The translations under genes were made by a program, and so were the position numbers. 64,000 bases of DNA from assembly GCA_030407315.1 (NCBI GenBank), contig JALQPE010001746.1:1-64000 (forward strand), given 5' to 3'. The notes under the pieces are model-generated. The model was not told the DNA's origin. It saw only the letters and a program-made list of their open reading frames with translations, and did not search any database. Within the stretch, counting starts at the first letter, position 1, and each line of letters opens with the position of its first letter. This document shows, in pieces, positions 44,301 through 53,862 of this stretch. Source of the DNA: Asparagopsis taxiformis. Taxonomy: Eukaryota > Rhodophyta > Florideophyceae > Bonnemaisoniales > Bonnemaisoniaceae.

Positions 44301-44935
44301 GCGAATTTGAGCTGACGCGTCGTCGAAAGGACTTTGAACGATGTGCGATTCGTCGAGCGCGCATACGAACAGAGACGCGTCACGACAGCGTAGAGATCTG
44401 GTTTGAGGTCGGAAACTTGGTCAAAAATGAGCAGCATGCGTTTGGTGAGGAATTTCTTGCCGAGTTCGTTTGCGATTACGATCGGGTCGGTTTTGGACTG
44501 GACGAGGGAGTCGTATTTTGGGTACCATGTCGGAAGTAGTTTATCGATAAAGTAGTCAAAGTGTTGGAAGAGAGACTGTACGGTTTTGAATTCTCCAATG
44601 TCGACAAACCAGATGGCGTCGCGGAAACGGGGCCACAATTGCTTTCGTGAAGTGAGACCGTGCACGAGTGCAGATTTGCCGCAGCCTATCATGCCGACGA
44701 GGGCGACGGCGTTGGTGTTGGGCGCTTTGGATAGTAATGCATGCACGACGCGGTACTCCGGCGTGGAGGGCGATTCAAAGTCGAGTACGGTCACGGCACC
44801 GTGGGGGAGGAAATAGACGCCTGGCTGTTTGACGTTGAGGAAGTTCATCACGGAAGATTTGTTGTTGCGACGCGCAGAACTGGATGAACGCGGTTTTCGA
44901 CAGTTGGTAATCAAGTTGCTCAGGTTTAGAGGCAT
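41315..44935 (-). CDS. APAF1-like STAND NTPase with C-terminal WD40 repeats
   Basis: 1206 residues from the ATG at 44935 (MPLNLSNLI), single exon. The frame extends 22 codons upstream but without another ATG. The N-terminal 50 residues are basic and Ser-rich with no recognised effector domain. NB-ARC-type NTPase: Walker A GMIGCGKS (81-88), Walker B MLLIFDQV (167-174, with Gln where a second acid is common), KVLSTTR (201-207, RNBS-B/sensor-like), SLPLALAKSG (GLPL-like). A winged-helix-like region follows and, from about residue 610, WD40 propeller repeats (for example GSWDGSVRMW, VGSYRTGVAIWD, VGTRQRIYAWD). This is the APAF1/STAND plan: the WD40 part senses, nucleotide exchange drives assembly. 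The lack of a CARD or other effector suggests a partner recruits downstream activity. Codons are noticeably G/C-rich compared with the protease genes. Confidence 0.88.
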   Translation of the reverse strand: MPLNLSNLITNCRKPRSSSSARRNNKSSVMNFLNVKQPGVYFLPHGAVTVLDFESPSTPEYRVVHALLSKAPNTNAVALVGMIGCGKSALVHGLTSRKQLWPRFRDAIWFVDIGEFKTVQSLFQHFDYFIDKLLPTWYPKYDSLVQSKTDPIVIANELGKKFLTKRMLLIFDQVSDLKPDLYAVVTRLCSYARSTNRTSFKVLSTTRQLKFASLPYHDISIDMNPPRAVSPRSQKQIACKYCGLDIDTLQTLPLAVQNAVDDVVAMTDSLPLALAKSGSGALMYMDHSNRPQRFRSWIYFRETMQDSLAQLTERLSIGHEGMLQSVLDVSTLLGERLDDEQIQFAWMVRSFGVFPTKKCIPLRVLQMYWQVPLDCVHAVLGILEENNLAWKVVDSENNSIGLRLHRIMHEACIRLAERKDGLQYWHERIVNAYVSQSDELAYNEDRPVRPWWDVARSEVHPQYIGANIIRHLVGAGKSRESFGLLLDYRWIEYANSDETRRAFEYVMSDIAILRDYVDRKGNAQSRRRVLQDLDTISNSMHVATVPYCLNNRNECTFQLYARLASLRLEQGNVHRLLWSLEKYAVSPWIRAIPGMLVSEKDDLRRVLRTNAAVSSVEIGYDTSELLIGGRDGHVRVISCQDGTEKMALDGDGELVGIRHHKEKEEVYSCYQDGRIVVRRGEAIVRTLEVPLQNTEEASNSQGAQVDRDDVAERITCIELIISREQIVCGLNNGQLKILKSEDGQVVKTLHGHEDAVTAIAKGKEEDVMITGSWDGSVRMWTIESLTQKGDAFVGQSREIECVAISNSKRTFAVGSYRTGVAIWDIEKRRELRTPQLGLNEGVFSLAYGSRDFILYVGTRQRIYAWDLRPARHYIVVLHLYSDERMNWVTNIRVNADDTEFYACSNRVEGVFVWRALNVRESELFTSNANNQFRTQPVKRAFEHSELVGISQNGQTLITCNTQSRQIVTRKADTVANDHDQILTQLRLAHDDFSIRQITISNNGQFVAYTAGNNNCIVYIADARSGGGMHRLFTLEHWAISTEEASEGMLVARSIDAVWFDAHDAQLSALCITRRSRDDTPHWSATSATWDVQSGALVGDLIMMSALDALNGRKFDAASADALRLTCKKSLHGALSHSIWLVNDQACRWNKLATLEYAPSRTLFSDVTKRLWISRKNGGVEFVDLMSRYSQRLLQEPALSLPSITTS

Positions 44936-45223
44936 GATGTGCCGGCTGACGTTGACGCGTGTTGAAACAAGTTTGGTGCTGTGAAGAGTCGATTGCCTCA
45001 AGTGTTGTAGCGATCAGCAAAAGTTTCCGAGATATTTTGAAAAGTGTTTGGAATATTTTCACAAAATATTAGATATGTTCATCGAAACTGGGCACCAATT
45101 ACTTTACTACCAACGATGAGATTGGATCTCGCACGGGATGCAATATAGTCAACTGACCTGTTATATTCGTTTACTGAGACGTCGCAAGGAAGCCTCTACT
45201 ACACAACACTATGGACAGGCAAT

Positions 45224-46015
45224 CTACAACGCCTGCGGCTCACCGTAAATAAAGTCGTCCATAACCACGACATCACCATTAAAGTTTCCTTCCTCAAAGA
45301 TAGAAAAGTCCTGCACAGAAACCGTTCCGAGTTTGAACTCTACTCTAGCAATAGCGGGTACACGGACACCGTTCAACGTGGCAATAGCGCCAGCAAAGCT
45401 CATGCCAGCATCGAACGGCGGAGCGAATATCTTTCCAATCTCACAGTTATTCTCGTCGAAATAGTGCAGCGACGTTCCACGGAAGAAGTCAACATCAGCA
45501 AACACTGCACCAAAGCCAGTGACACCAGCAAACGTATTAGTGCCTGGCACACGGAAAGTGGCAGTCATTCGATTCTCGAACAGCGGGGTGAAGAGACGAC
45601 GTCTTGAAAAACGACGGAATTCCCGCGAGACTCTCTGCGGCAATATCGAGTTGAATCGATCATCGGGCGGCGTCACCGAATTGGAGACACGAAACTCGTT
45701 GGGTCCGCGCCCCTTCGTTTCCATAATGAGTCCTCGCGGCACCATGGCGTTGAAGAAATCTCCTGGCAGCATGAAGGGCACAATGTCGGCATCCCAGTTC
45801 ACTTCTCGACGGCCGGCAGCTAACGGGCCGGGATTATTGAGGTTGTTTGGAATACCGAGAGAAAATCGAAAGCTGTTTACTATGGGTCGTAGGCCGCTTG
45901 GAAGCCGTGTGGCATCTTCAAATCTCTCAAGTCGGTATCGGGGACAGCCATTCTGGGCGTTTGCAATAGTTAGAAAGAGTGCAGTTGCCAGAGCAACCAG
46001 GGTGGTTTTCATCAT
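45224..46015 (-). CDS. Secreted protein, paralog of the 47.5-48.4 kb gene, intronless
   Basis: 263 residues from the ATG at 46015 (a second ATG follows at 46012). Signal peptide TTLVALATALFLTIANA, then mature NGCPRYRLE. The body has PFMLPGDFFN, DDRFNSILPQRVS, RRLFTPLFENR, a beta-rich block VTGFGAVFADVDF, LHYFDENNCEIGKIFAPPF, and a C-terminal GDVVVMDDFIYGEPQ. The second half resembles a beta-sandwich module I associate with secreted bacterial proteins, but I cannot name a family. It is probably extracellular or cell-wall located. A TATA-like CTATTTAAC lies 82-90 bp upstream on the coding strand (46097-46105). Confidence 0.8.
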   Translation of the reverse strand: MMKTTLVALATALFLTIANAQNGCPRYRLERFEDATRLPSGLRPIVNSFRFSLGIPNNLNNPGPLAAGRREVNWDADIVPFMLPGDFFNAMVPRGLIMETKGRGPNEFRVSNSVTPPDDRFNSILPQRVSREFRRFSRRRLFTPLFENRMTATFRVPGTNTFAGVTGFGAVFADVDFFRGTSLHYFDENNCEIGKIFAPPFDAGMSFAGAIATLNGVRVPAIARVEFKLGTVSVQDFSIFEEGNFNGDVVVMDDFIYGEPQAL

Positions 46016-46096
46016 GATGGTCTAGTGAAACAGTCTGACTTCCTTCTGCAATGTATCCACCTTTCCCACATCGACGTACAAGCAGACATGTTTACG

Positions 46097-46105
46097 GTTA
46101 AATAG
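46097..46105 (-). promoter_or_regulatory. TATA-like box CTATTTAAC
   Basis: On the coding strand it is 82-90 bp before the ATG at 46015. The same nine bases occur 58-66 bp before the ATG of the paralog at 48406. Confidence 0.55.
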
Positions 46106-47541
46106 CGACAGCAGGCAGGGAGGTATCTACCTCGCGAACCAATCGCATTTTGCGTGATGAGCGTAGAAGACAGAAATGTGTAGGTGTATGTGATGTCAGT
46201 TGTGCGATATGAAATGACAGAAATAGAAGCAGCTACACTCGCTGCGGTCCGACATGGACTGGAAGGGCGCGGCGTGCCATCAGCCTGACAATTTTGACAG
46301 CTGACCGACACAAGTCGCACGTCTGCGTCTGATGTTGAACACAAGGCGGTATTCTACTGTCCCTGCGCGTGCGTCTGTTGGAGAGGCGACAATCGAGGAT
46401 GAACATCGCTTCTCAGCGTGTCGAGATACGCGCGTCGCGCACGATGTTCACTTGGTTGGAGCATTCCCGCGCTCACATGCACAACAAACTTGTGGGAATG
46501 TCTCGCTGAAATGACGCCCGACGCGACGCGCGAATCAGCGTTGCGGTTTTGACATGTGCTTCCATTGCGCACCGGCGTGTCGCATGGAAGGGGCTAATGA
46601 AATCGAATCGAATTGGTTTGAAGCAAGGAATGGGTATGTATTGCATTCAACTGTAATCGTGGTAACGTTTGATTCGGTCGCGGTTACCAATCAACCATAT
46701 CTCGTTTCGGTACGAAACCTGACAGGTTTATCCTTCCACAGGCTTTGTTACTTGCGCAAGTCAAAGTGCATGCGCGGTTGCGGATTTCAGGATGCGATTT
46801 GTATATCTCCTGACACTTGGTATGATTTTGTGTAGATACGAGGCGGTGGCGAAGGAATAATGCTTGTCATGTTGATGCAAGCACACGCAATCAAATGAGA
46901 ATACCGCCTTTACACCATCGTTCCTTCTTGGTACGAGTGTCAGGTGACATCACAATTATCTCAATTCTCTGCTTCTGCCTGTCATATAGCAGCGCAGTGT
47001 CAAAGGACCATGCGCTCGCTGATTGTGCTGACGAGGCACAAGCTCTGTCGATTCAGCGAGCGCACTTGATTTTATTTTATTATGATCTCCCGGAGATTCC
47101 ACATTCGTACACTTTTGTAACTTACGATTGCAACCGCATCTCAGCTGAACCGAGCCAAGCCGAGCCGAGAGTTCGCATTCCAGTCCCAACTCTCGAGTCA
47201 AGCCCATCCAGCTCAACACGATATACCCTAACCTACCCTTGCGTACCTCTGACTATTCAACAACAGTTCCCTTTTCTCTGTCGTCATTACAATTACATTC
47301 AGCTCCATCAAATTAGCGTAATGATGCATCCAATTTATTTCCTTTTTTCAAATTTTAGCTCATAATGGCACCCCCATTGATTGGTCCAAGTGTTTCCAAA
47401 ATCCAACTAGATCTGACACAGTATGATACCAACCCCACTCGACGATCAATGAGTCGATAGATACCACATCAACGAAATCAATCACGCGACCAACTCCAAA
47501 CAATATAGCAATCTTTGTCCAGATAACAATCGCCTCCATCA
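46106..47541. other. Intergenic, nothing recognised
   Basis: Spacer between the two secreted-protein paralogs. A 156-codon plus-strand frame at 46895-47365 has no domain and was not called. Confidence 0.35.
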
Positions 47542-48406
47542 CTACTGCGGCTCACCATACAGGAAATCATCCATAACAACAACATCCCCAACCGAAGTTC
47601 CTTGATACCGTCTCGAAAAGTCACGCACAGAGATATCACCAAGCTTAACACGAATCCTATAAATCGCCGGCAACAGTCCACCGCGTCCACGCACCGTAAG
47701 TCCGGCAAAGCTGAGTCCCCTATTCCTCGGCGGCACGAACAGTCTCTCAATTAAACACCCAGCGCGATCGAAAAAGTCGATATACGTCGTGCGCGAGCGA
47801 TCCACATCCACAAAGACTGCGCCAAATCCGGACACCGCCGCCGGCCGATTGCGGCCAGGAATCTGGAATATGCCGACGAATCGGTTGGACGAGTACGGAG
47901 TGAACAGTCGATTGGGCGAGAAGAACCGGAACTGATTCGAAACACTCGACGGCAGAATCGAGTTGAAACGATCGTCACGCGGGTTGTTCGAATTGGACAC
48001 ACGGAATTGGCCGCCACGCGTGCGCATCACCAGTCCGCGCGGCGCGTTGGTGTTGAAGAAATTCCCGGGCAGCATGAAGGGCAGTGCGGGGTTATCCCAG
48101 TTGATCTGCGGAGCGGAGTCGGCGTGTGTTAGATGCGGATTTGGAGAATTGGATTCGACAAACGGGGGTAGGGAGCTGGTTAGGAGTGCGGATACTTACC
48201 TCGCGTCGGCCTACTCGCTGCGATCCAGGCATGCTCAGATTGTCCGGATCGCCTAGAGCTCTTCGGAAACGGTTCACCGTGCGGGTGAGACGTCGCGCAT
48301 TCGGTGCAGCTGCGGTGACGGTGCGCACTTCGTAGACTGGGCATCCGCCCTGTCCGGTGGCAACTGCCAGAAGAACGGCGAGGATGAAGATGAATGTGGT
48401 TTTCAT
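47542..48406 (-). CDS. Secreted protein, paralog of the 45.2-46.0 kb gene, one intron
   Basis: Exon 1 is 48406-48200 and exon 2 is 48105-47542, joined by a 94-bp phase-0 intron (GTAAGT...GCAG), giving 256 residues. Signal peptide TTFIFILAVLLAVATG, then QGGCPVYEV. Exon 1 ends GRRE and exon 2 starts INWDN, where the intronless paralog reads GRREVNWDA, which confirms the splice. Shared blocks: PFMLPGNFFN, DDRFNSILPSSVS, NRLFTPYSSNR, VSGFGAVFVDVD, GDVVVMDDFLYGEPQ. Same probable role as its paralog: secreted or wall protein, function unknown. CTATTTAAC at 48464-48472 lies about 60 bp upstream. Confidence 0.83.
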
Positions 48407-48463
48407 GTTGAATGTGGGCGTGGTTGGTGGTGATGGAAGCTGGGTTGGGTTTGCTCCGAGCTT

Positions 48464-48472
48464 GTTAAATAG
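48464..48472 (-). promoter_or_regulatory. TATA-like box CTATTTAAC
   Basis: 58-66 bp upstream of the ATG at 48406, identical to the box before the paralog. Confidence 0.55.
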
Positions 48473-48890
48473 GCTTTTTGGATGGTGGGTGTTGTTCTTT
48501 GCAGAGCGCTGGCAGCGGGTTGTATGGAATCTCTAGGAGTTGATGATGGTGTGAAAGAGGACCATGTGCAAGTGCAGGTGCTGGACGGTCGCATATGTTG
48601 AGATGTATGTTACAATAAAAGTTGAGAATGTTTGTCATTGCTGTGTAGCATCATCTCCCCTCATACTTTATACATGCCAGCGTCACATGTGACGGTTTTG
48701 GCCCGGTGCGAAAGCTGTTCTACGATATTATCTATTTGAAGTCGATCATTCATTTGTAGGCTACAAATTGTAGCTATGAAGACTCGCAATAGTCAGTGCA
48801 CAACGGCCATCTTGTGGCCAATTCGAGATTCGACACCTACGCGTGCACGCCGTGGTAGAAATTGTACCCTGTGTCATTGAGAATCTCGAT

Positions 48891-48966
48891 AAATAGGATT
48901 TCTATACAATCCGTTCCGATATCTCAAATTGAGATACCAGAAAAGGGTTGTATAGAAAACCTATTT
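48891..48966. repeat. Fold-back hairpin with inner hairpin
   Basis: Arms 48891-48912 and 48945-48966 (22 bp: 20 Watson-Crick pairs, one G-T, one mismatch; AAATAGG...TCTATACAA). The loop holds a second perfect 7-bp stem TATCTCA/TGAGATA (48920-48936). No coding sequence, probably a small fold-back element. Confidence 0.65.
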
Positions 48967-51390
48967 ATTGCTTTCCGAATTACAAACATTCATGTCGTCT
49001 GCTTCCAAGTTGTCGTGTATCGATGAATGGAAGGCAGAACTGGACGAGGAGGAGGATCTTACTTCTGGAGACCTGGATGAAAATTCACAAATTGCAATCG
49101 TTGAAAGCTTTCATCCACGAACTGGAACTTGTCCATCAAAACTGCTGGATGAGAGTATCAGTGGTATGCAAATGGTAAAATTCACGATTGGCATATCACT
49201 GACGTGTTCACACGCGAATTGTCCACGATTGCGTGCCGCCTCTAGCTGAATATATTTTTCCACCTCTTCGTTCCGTAAATTACAATAATTTACAGCTGCT
49301 TGAAATCTGAGTCCCGTCGTTCCAAATGGGATATTTCATAAGCTCGGTTTCTTTTCTGCAAATATCAAAAATGTGCCTAAATTCAACCTAAATTTACAAT
49401 CCACACCGTAACCGACGCTCATCCAATGGATGATATCCATCACATCCTCGCGTATGTATCCCGCATTGACGGCATGCGGCACGTCGCCCGTTTCTTATCA
49501 GACACCAAACGTCGCAGCTCTACATCACAACTGGTAAGGTAAGAAGCGCCACACACGCAGACTAGACATCATTGCTGTTGTTGGCTGTTGAGCACAACCA
49601 ACTGGTATCATCCAATACATCATATCAAGTGCGCACATACAGGTATGTGTTCCGACGACTGCTCCTAGCTACAACTATTTGGCCGGATTATAACAATGCA
49701 TCGCATTGTGCGGCATAGATTCTTCTCGTCAATTATCCAATAGATGCATCCGTTGTGGCAGCTCATTTGCCAGACGACGAAAAACCTACATGCCAACCAC
49801 CTAGATAGGCTACGTTATGCTGTCTCCCTTATTCTCCGTCGCCCTTCAAATCGTTGTCCAGACGTAAAAATACCACAAACTTTTGCAGGCCATAATGGAA
49901 TCTCCGCACACCAACTCAAACCAATGCGATTCCACTGGAGGGCTGCTGTGTTGTTTTAGATTGGCTGACTGAAACTGTGACCCTTCCACAGCGCTGATGT
50001 CGTTTTGAGCCATCTCGCCGCAGAACAATCTATGCCAATGAGCTCGAATATCGCGCATCCTGTGATAGCGTTTATACGCGATGGTGGAAATTAAATGTTC
50101 TTGATCCTCTTCTTGCATTTCTGTCACTTCTTAATTTGCCATTCTGAGGACGAAACATAACATGATCCCTTCCGATGATTATTGGACCAAGTATCATTCG
50201 CGCTACTGTTTGCTGAACTGTGCGGTGCTGTACGAAATAAATTTCTCGTTCGTGACATGTCGTAGTCTGACAGTGTTCCAAATCGTCTGCTTGTAAAGTC
50301 ATCACCTGAATTTTATTCCTGGTCTGTGAACAACCCGTTTCAAACCCAAGTTTAAGATGCTGTATCAGCATCCACATATCTCTTCTTTCCACATTATCTC
50401 CGCTTGGAATGTCATTCAACTCGCTCACACCGACTTCCTGATTCCTCCTGAGCTTCAACAATGCAACAACAGCTGAATATAGACTTGGTACCAAGTAACC
50501 GGATGAGCTTGCCAATATTATGTAGCATACCAAGCTATCAAAACAAGACTTGGTTTGTGCACAGTATGATGATCATCAATCAAATGACAAGTGCTTGAAG
50601 ATGGTGTCTAGGTGTGATTTGAACTTCCCATTTCGAAGGCAGCGTTTTCTTATTCTCGCCATGTGAAAATAGACCGGCACGATTCCAGCAGCGATGGTTA
50701 TATTGATATCAGTACAGACAGCACTTAACACCAGACTACTTGATGCTCTTCAGCAACCCGCAGACGATTGCTCAAGTTTCCATGCGCGAATCATTCGTAT
50801 ATTCAATTCATCACAACGGGTGCAGAATCGATTCAACATCGGCACTTCAACGCAAACATGAATGCCACCGGCCGGAGCCCAGAACTCGGTCGCCTGAGTA
50901 GTGCCTCGGGGAAGCTCTACGTATTCGAATAGATATTGCATTACGACATGGACCTTGTGGTCCACGCACACGGACCACAGGGACTTCTTCAACTCGGCCG
51001 TATCCCACGTGCGCAGCTGTGGCACACGTGTACATACCAGCTGTGCAGTGCAAGCGATACGCGTTTCCGCACAGCCACTCATTGGGAAGTTGGCGCCAAA
51101 ATTTCATTACGGAAATATTTCAAATTCAAGCGGAATTCGACCTGCCACGACCGCGCCACCCAAGATTTCCGGGGTGGGTAAGTTGATCTTACCAGACGAA
51201 TGAGGTCGTTCCACTATGATACGTGTTCCATGCGCGTTTTCCACCGCATCAATTCGGTGGATTTCGCGGGAAGATGACCTACTTCTGCGCTAACTGGTTT
51301 CAATGCGGGCTGTTCCATTGATCCAGTTACTTCTTTCAACATGAAAGAAGCTTAGGTCCCCGCGATCATGCATGATGCCCGATATTTATC
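48967..51390. other. Gene-poor stretch with possible decayed coding
   Basis: No firm gene. Candidates: plus 48992-49249 (86 codons, acidic, Ser-rich, MSSASKLSCIDEW), minus 50533-50072 (153 codons, LKLGFETGCSQTRNKIQVMT), minus 50127-49846 (another frame), and minus 51082-50750. The two middle frames overlap and might be one broken gene. Confidence 0.3.
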
Positions 51391-51557
51391 TCTGCGCTGC
51401 TCACAACGAATGCGATTTGAAATGATGCTCATGCGCGCTGCACGCGACGAATACGGTTTGAAAGGATAGTAATGCGCGCTGCACGCGACAAATACGGTTT
51501 GAAAGGATGGTAATGCGCGTTGCACGTGACGAATACGGTTTGAAAGGATGGTAATGC
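51391..51557. repeat. 41-bp tandem repeat
   Basis: Three full units start at 51431, 51472 and 51513 (ATGCGCGCTGCACGCGACGA then ATACGGTTTGAAAGGATGGTA), with two to four differences between them. A degenerate unit lies before them (about 51391-51430) and a five-base start of a fourth after them. Not coding by appearance. It lies about 180 bp past the 3' end of the minus-strand gene at 51738. Confidence 0.85.
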
Positions 51558-51737
51558 TTTATCCATATCTGAATCTAATTTCTTTCAATAGGGTAAGGAC
51601 CGCAACAAACCTCAAAGAGGCGCATATCCATCCATCAGATCCCTAAATATATTTACAAGGGGGATCCTGCAAACCGTCAAATCCTTTCTCAAACTTCCAT
51701 CCATTCCTTCCACACGCCACAGACCTTACCTTCTCGT

Positions 51738-52256
51738 CTATGCCTCTCCGACAACAGGGTCTTCATTGTTAGAAACCTTCGGACGCCTGTTCGGAAAGAA
51801 CACATACTCAAGGTTTGGCCTCTGGCGTTCTTCCGCACTGCATGCGGACTGTCCTGAGGACGTATCGACTTCCTCGGGTTCGTTTGGCACGCTCTCATCT
51901 TCGGATCTTCTGCGGCTGTCTTCGGGGTTTGCATCAGTTCTGATAGCCTGAGCATTACGGACGCCTTGTCTCACACCTTGTCTTTCACTTAAGCGCCTGA
52001 GTAGTTCTGGCGAAAGCGTCAAACAATGTTCGTTCGGAAGTGTCGCTGTGAGTAACTCGACATCAAGTTGTTCAATGAGCCTTGGATTGGACGGAGTGTG
52101 CCCAATTCCGCTGATGTGAGCACTGTTCGAAGCATTGGTAGAGCCCGATCGCACGTTGGCTCTATTCTTTCTGGCGAAGCGCCGGTGGATGCGCTTCAGC
52201 CACTTGGCCAGGATGGCACGCAAGGCAGGCAAAAGGGTTTTCGGGGTATTGGCCAT
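51738..52256 (-). CDS. Hypothetical basic/acidic protein
   Basis: 172 residues from the ATG at 52256. The first 33 residues are a basic amphipathic stretch (LPALRAILAKWLKRIHRRFA), followed by an Asn/Ser-rich linker, a short helical part (LSPELLRRLSERQGVRQGVR) and an acidic Glu/Ser/Pro-rich C-terminal third ending NNEDPVVGEA. No domain is recognised. The basic N-terminus plus acidic Ser-rich tail recalls the small-protein family to the right, but the core motif of that family is absent. Confidence 0.45.
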   Translation of the reverse strand: MANTPKTLLPALRAILAKWLKRIHRRFARKNRANVRSGSTNASNSAHISGIGHTPSNPRLIEQLDVELLTATLPNEHCLTLSPELLRRLSERQGVRQGVRNAQAIRTDANPEDSRRRSEDESVPNEPEEVDTSSGQSACSAEERQRPNLEYVFFPNRRPKVSNNEDPVVGEA

Positions 52257-52612
52257 TGTAATCGTTGATGCTGAAAATTCTCTTCAATTTTCGCTGTGAA
52301 TCGTTTCGCTGGTGAGCAATTGGGGGGGATCAAGCAGCACTGATACCGTTTTGAAGGGAGCAGGTAATCAAAGAATTTGAAGTTGTGTTAGCACACTTTC
52401 GATAGGAAAGGGTTCGCTAATTTTAGGATAGTGAAAGTTAGGGAATAGAATGTAAGTTGAAGGGATGTGTCGGTGAAAACAAATGGAGAGATAAATGAAG
52501 TCCATCATGTTTTGGTCAATATGTCGAAGGCCCGGGAATACATACCGTGTACATCGTAGTCTGTGTGCTGTACATACAACAGAGGTATGGAGTGTGCCAT
52601 TTGTTGTCGTGC

Positions 52613-53172
52613 TCAAGGATGGTATTGGATGAGCGAAGAGTAATCAGTTATAGGATCCATTATCAGACTGTTCATGAACATAGATGGGCCATCGCAGACT
52701 GCAAATGAATAGGGAACGACAACGAAAACGGTAGTTAGCTCTGAAAAAACCTCGCCACCGCCGTCGGTTTCGATGCTATGGATCGCGCAAGCATCATACC
52801 GGGCGTACACGGAAAACCTGCCCGAAAACGACAGAATTATTCTGTCCACCCCTCTCGCATATGTGCTGGAAGCACAACAAACTGGCCGTCAGTAATAGTT
52901 TGAATACCTCCAATGCGCTTCCTGAATTTGAAATACGCTTGAGTGAGAGGTGACGGAGGTTTACTTGAGGGGTGTAACAGAAAAATTCGCGGTACTGCAA
53001 TACTCAAACATGGTTCATGAGTATTACGAATGCCGCTGGAAATCGTAAAGTTGGGCGGTACGGGAGAAATGAGGAATAGCACAACTGCAGCGAAGGAAAG
53101 GATTTGGTTTATCGCGCGGAGAGCGGTGGATCGGCGACTTACAGCGGACGTGGCACCTGCGATATGCCGCAT
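52613..53172 (-). pseudogene. Possible membrane or secreted protein gene with one-base frameshift
   Basis: Frame 1 (53172-52850) starts MRHIAGATSAV, has a hydrophobic helix (INQILSFAAVVLFLISPVP) and reads FRKRIGGIQTITDGQFVVLP. At a G run at about 52850-52853 a second frame takes over and reads naturally (ILSFSGRFSVYARYDACAIH, TTVFVVVPYSFAVCDGP) to a stop at 52613. The shift is what loss of one G would give. The joined product would be about 185 residues, a signal-anchored beta-rich protein of unknown family. Real lesion, sequencing error and chance juxtaposition are all possible. Confidence 0.4.
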
Positions 53173-53649
53173 ATGATTGGCGCGCTATGGTAAACGATGT
53201 AATTTGATCCGTAACTCGAGATATATAATTATTATTAAAATGAATATTAGATGTGTGCAAATGCCCCCCATCTACGTTCCCCGCCGTGGCCCGCAAAAGG
53301 CGACAAAGCTAATCGACGCTGGCGGCGGCGATGAGGTACGCCAGTTTGCGGTGTGTGGATTGTGCTTTTAAAGCGGCGGTAGCCTGGAAAGATGGTACCC
53401 ATTGCATCAAGGCGGACGAGGAGCACATAGTCATTTCAAACCCGGGCACTTTTCAAAATGAATTAGCCCATCAAGTTTGACTACAACGGAGCCAAAACGA
53501 GGATTCAACGAAGCAAGCTCAAGACAAACCAAATCCTTCCTCACATTCCTCACGTTGCTCGTAACCTAAGCACACCCCGCAGAACCCCCGTTGCATTGCG
53601 CTTTATCCTTGCGAGCTTCTACGCGAACGAGCTTATTTCCGAGCACAAG

Positions 53650-53862
53650 ATGGATCGCGATTCGAAAGAGAAGCCAAGAAGCTCTTGCTTCTCCCCGCTG
53701 CCGTCCTGGTTTGTTGTTACCCCACCCGCAACCCGCTCAAAGACAGGAAACGAGCTCCTTCTAGAAGAAGAGGAAATGACGGAGAAACGAAAATTATTCT
53801 ACGGATTCAGAGGAAGAGAGAATGAGAGCATGCGCAAGAAAATTCGAAGGCACTCCGTTTAG
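53650..53862 (+). CDS. Hypothetical small charged protein
   Basis: 70 residues from the ATG at 53650 (MDRDSKEKPRSS). Pro-rich middle, a Glu run (LLLEEEEMTEKRK) and a basic end (MRKKIRRHSV). No domain. An upstream in-frame ATG at 53596 would add 18 residues. It might be a distant relative of the 55.3 kb gene, which also ends in a basic block after an acidic one. Confidence 0.35.
   Translation: MDRDSKEKPRSSCFSPLPSWFVVTPPATRSKTGNELLLEEEEMTEKRKLFYGFRGRENESMRKKIRRHSV

Noticed and set aside
46895..47365. 156-codon plus-strand frame
   Set aside because: Composition like translated spacer, no domain, no promoter signal.
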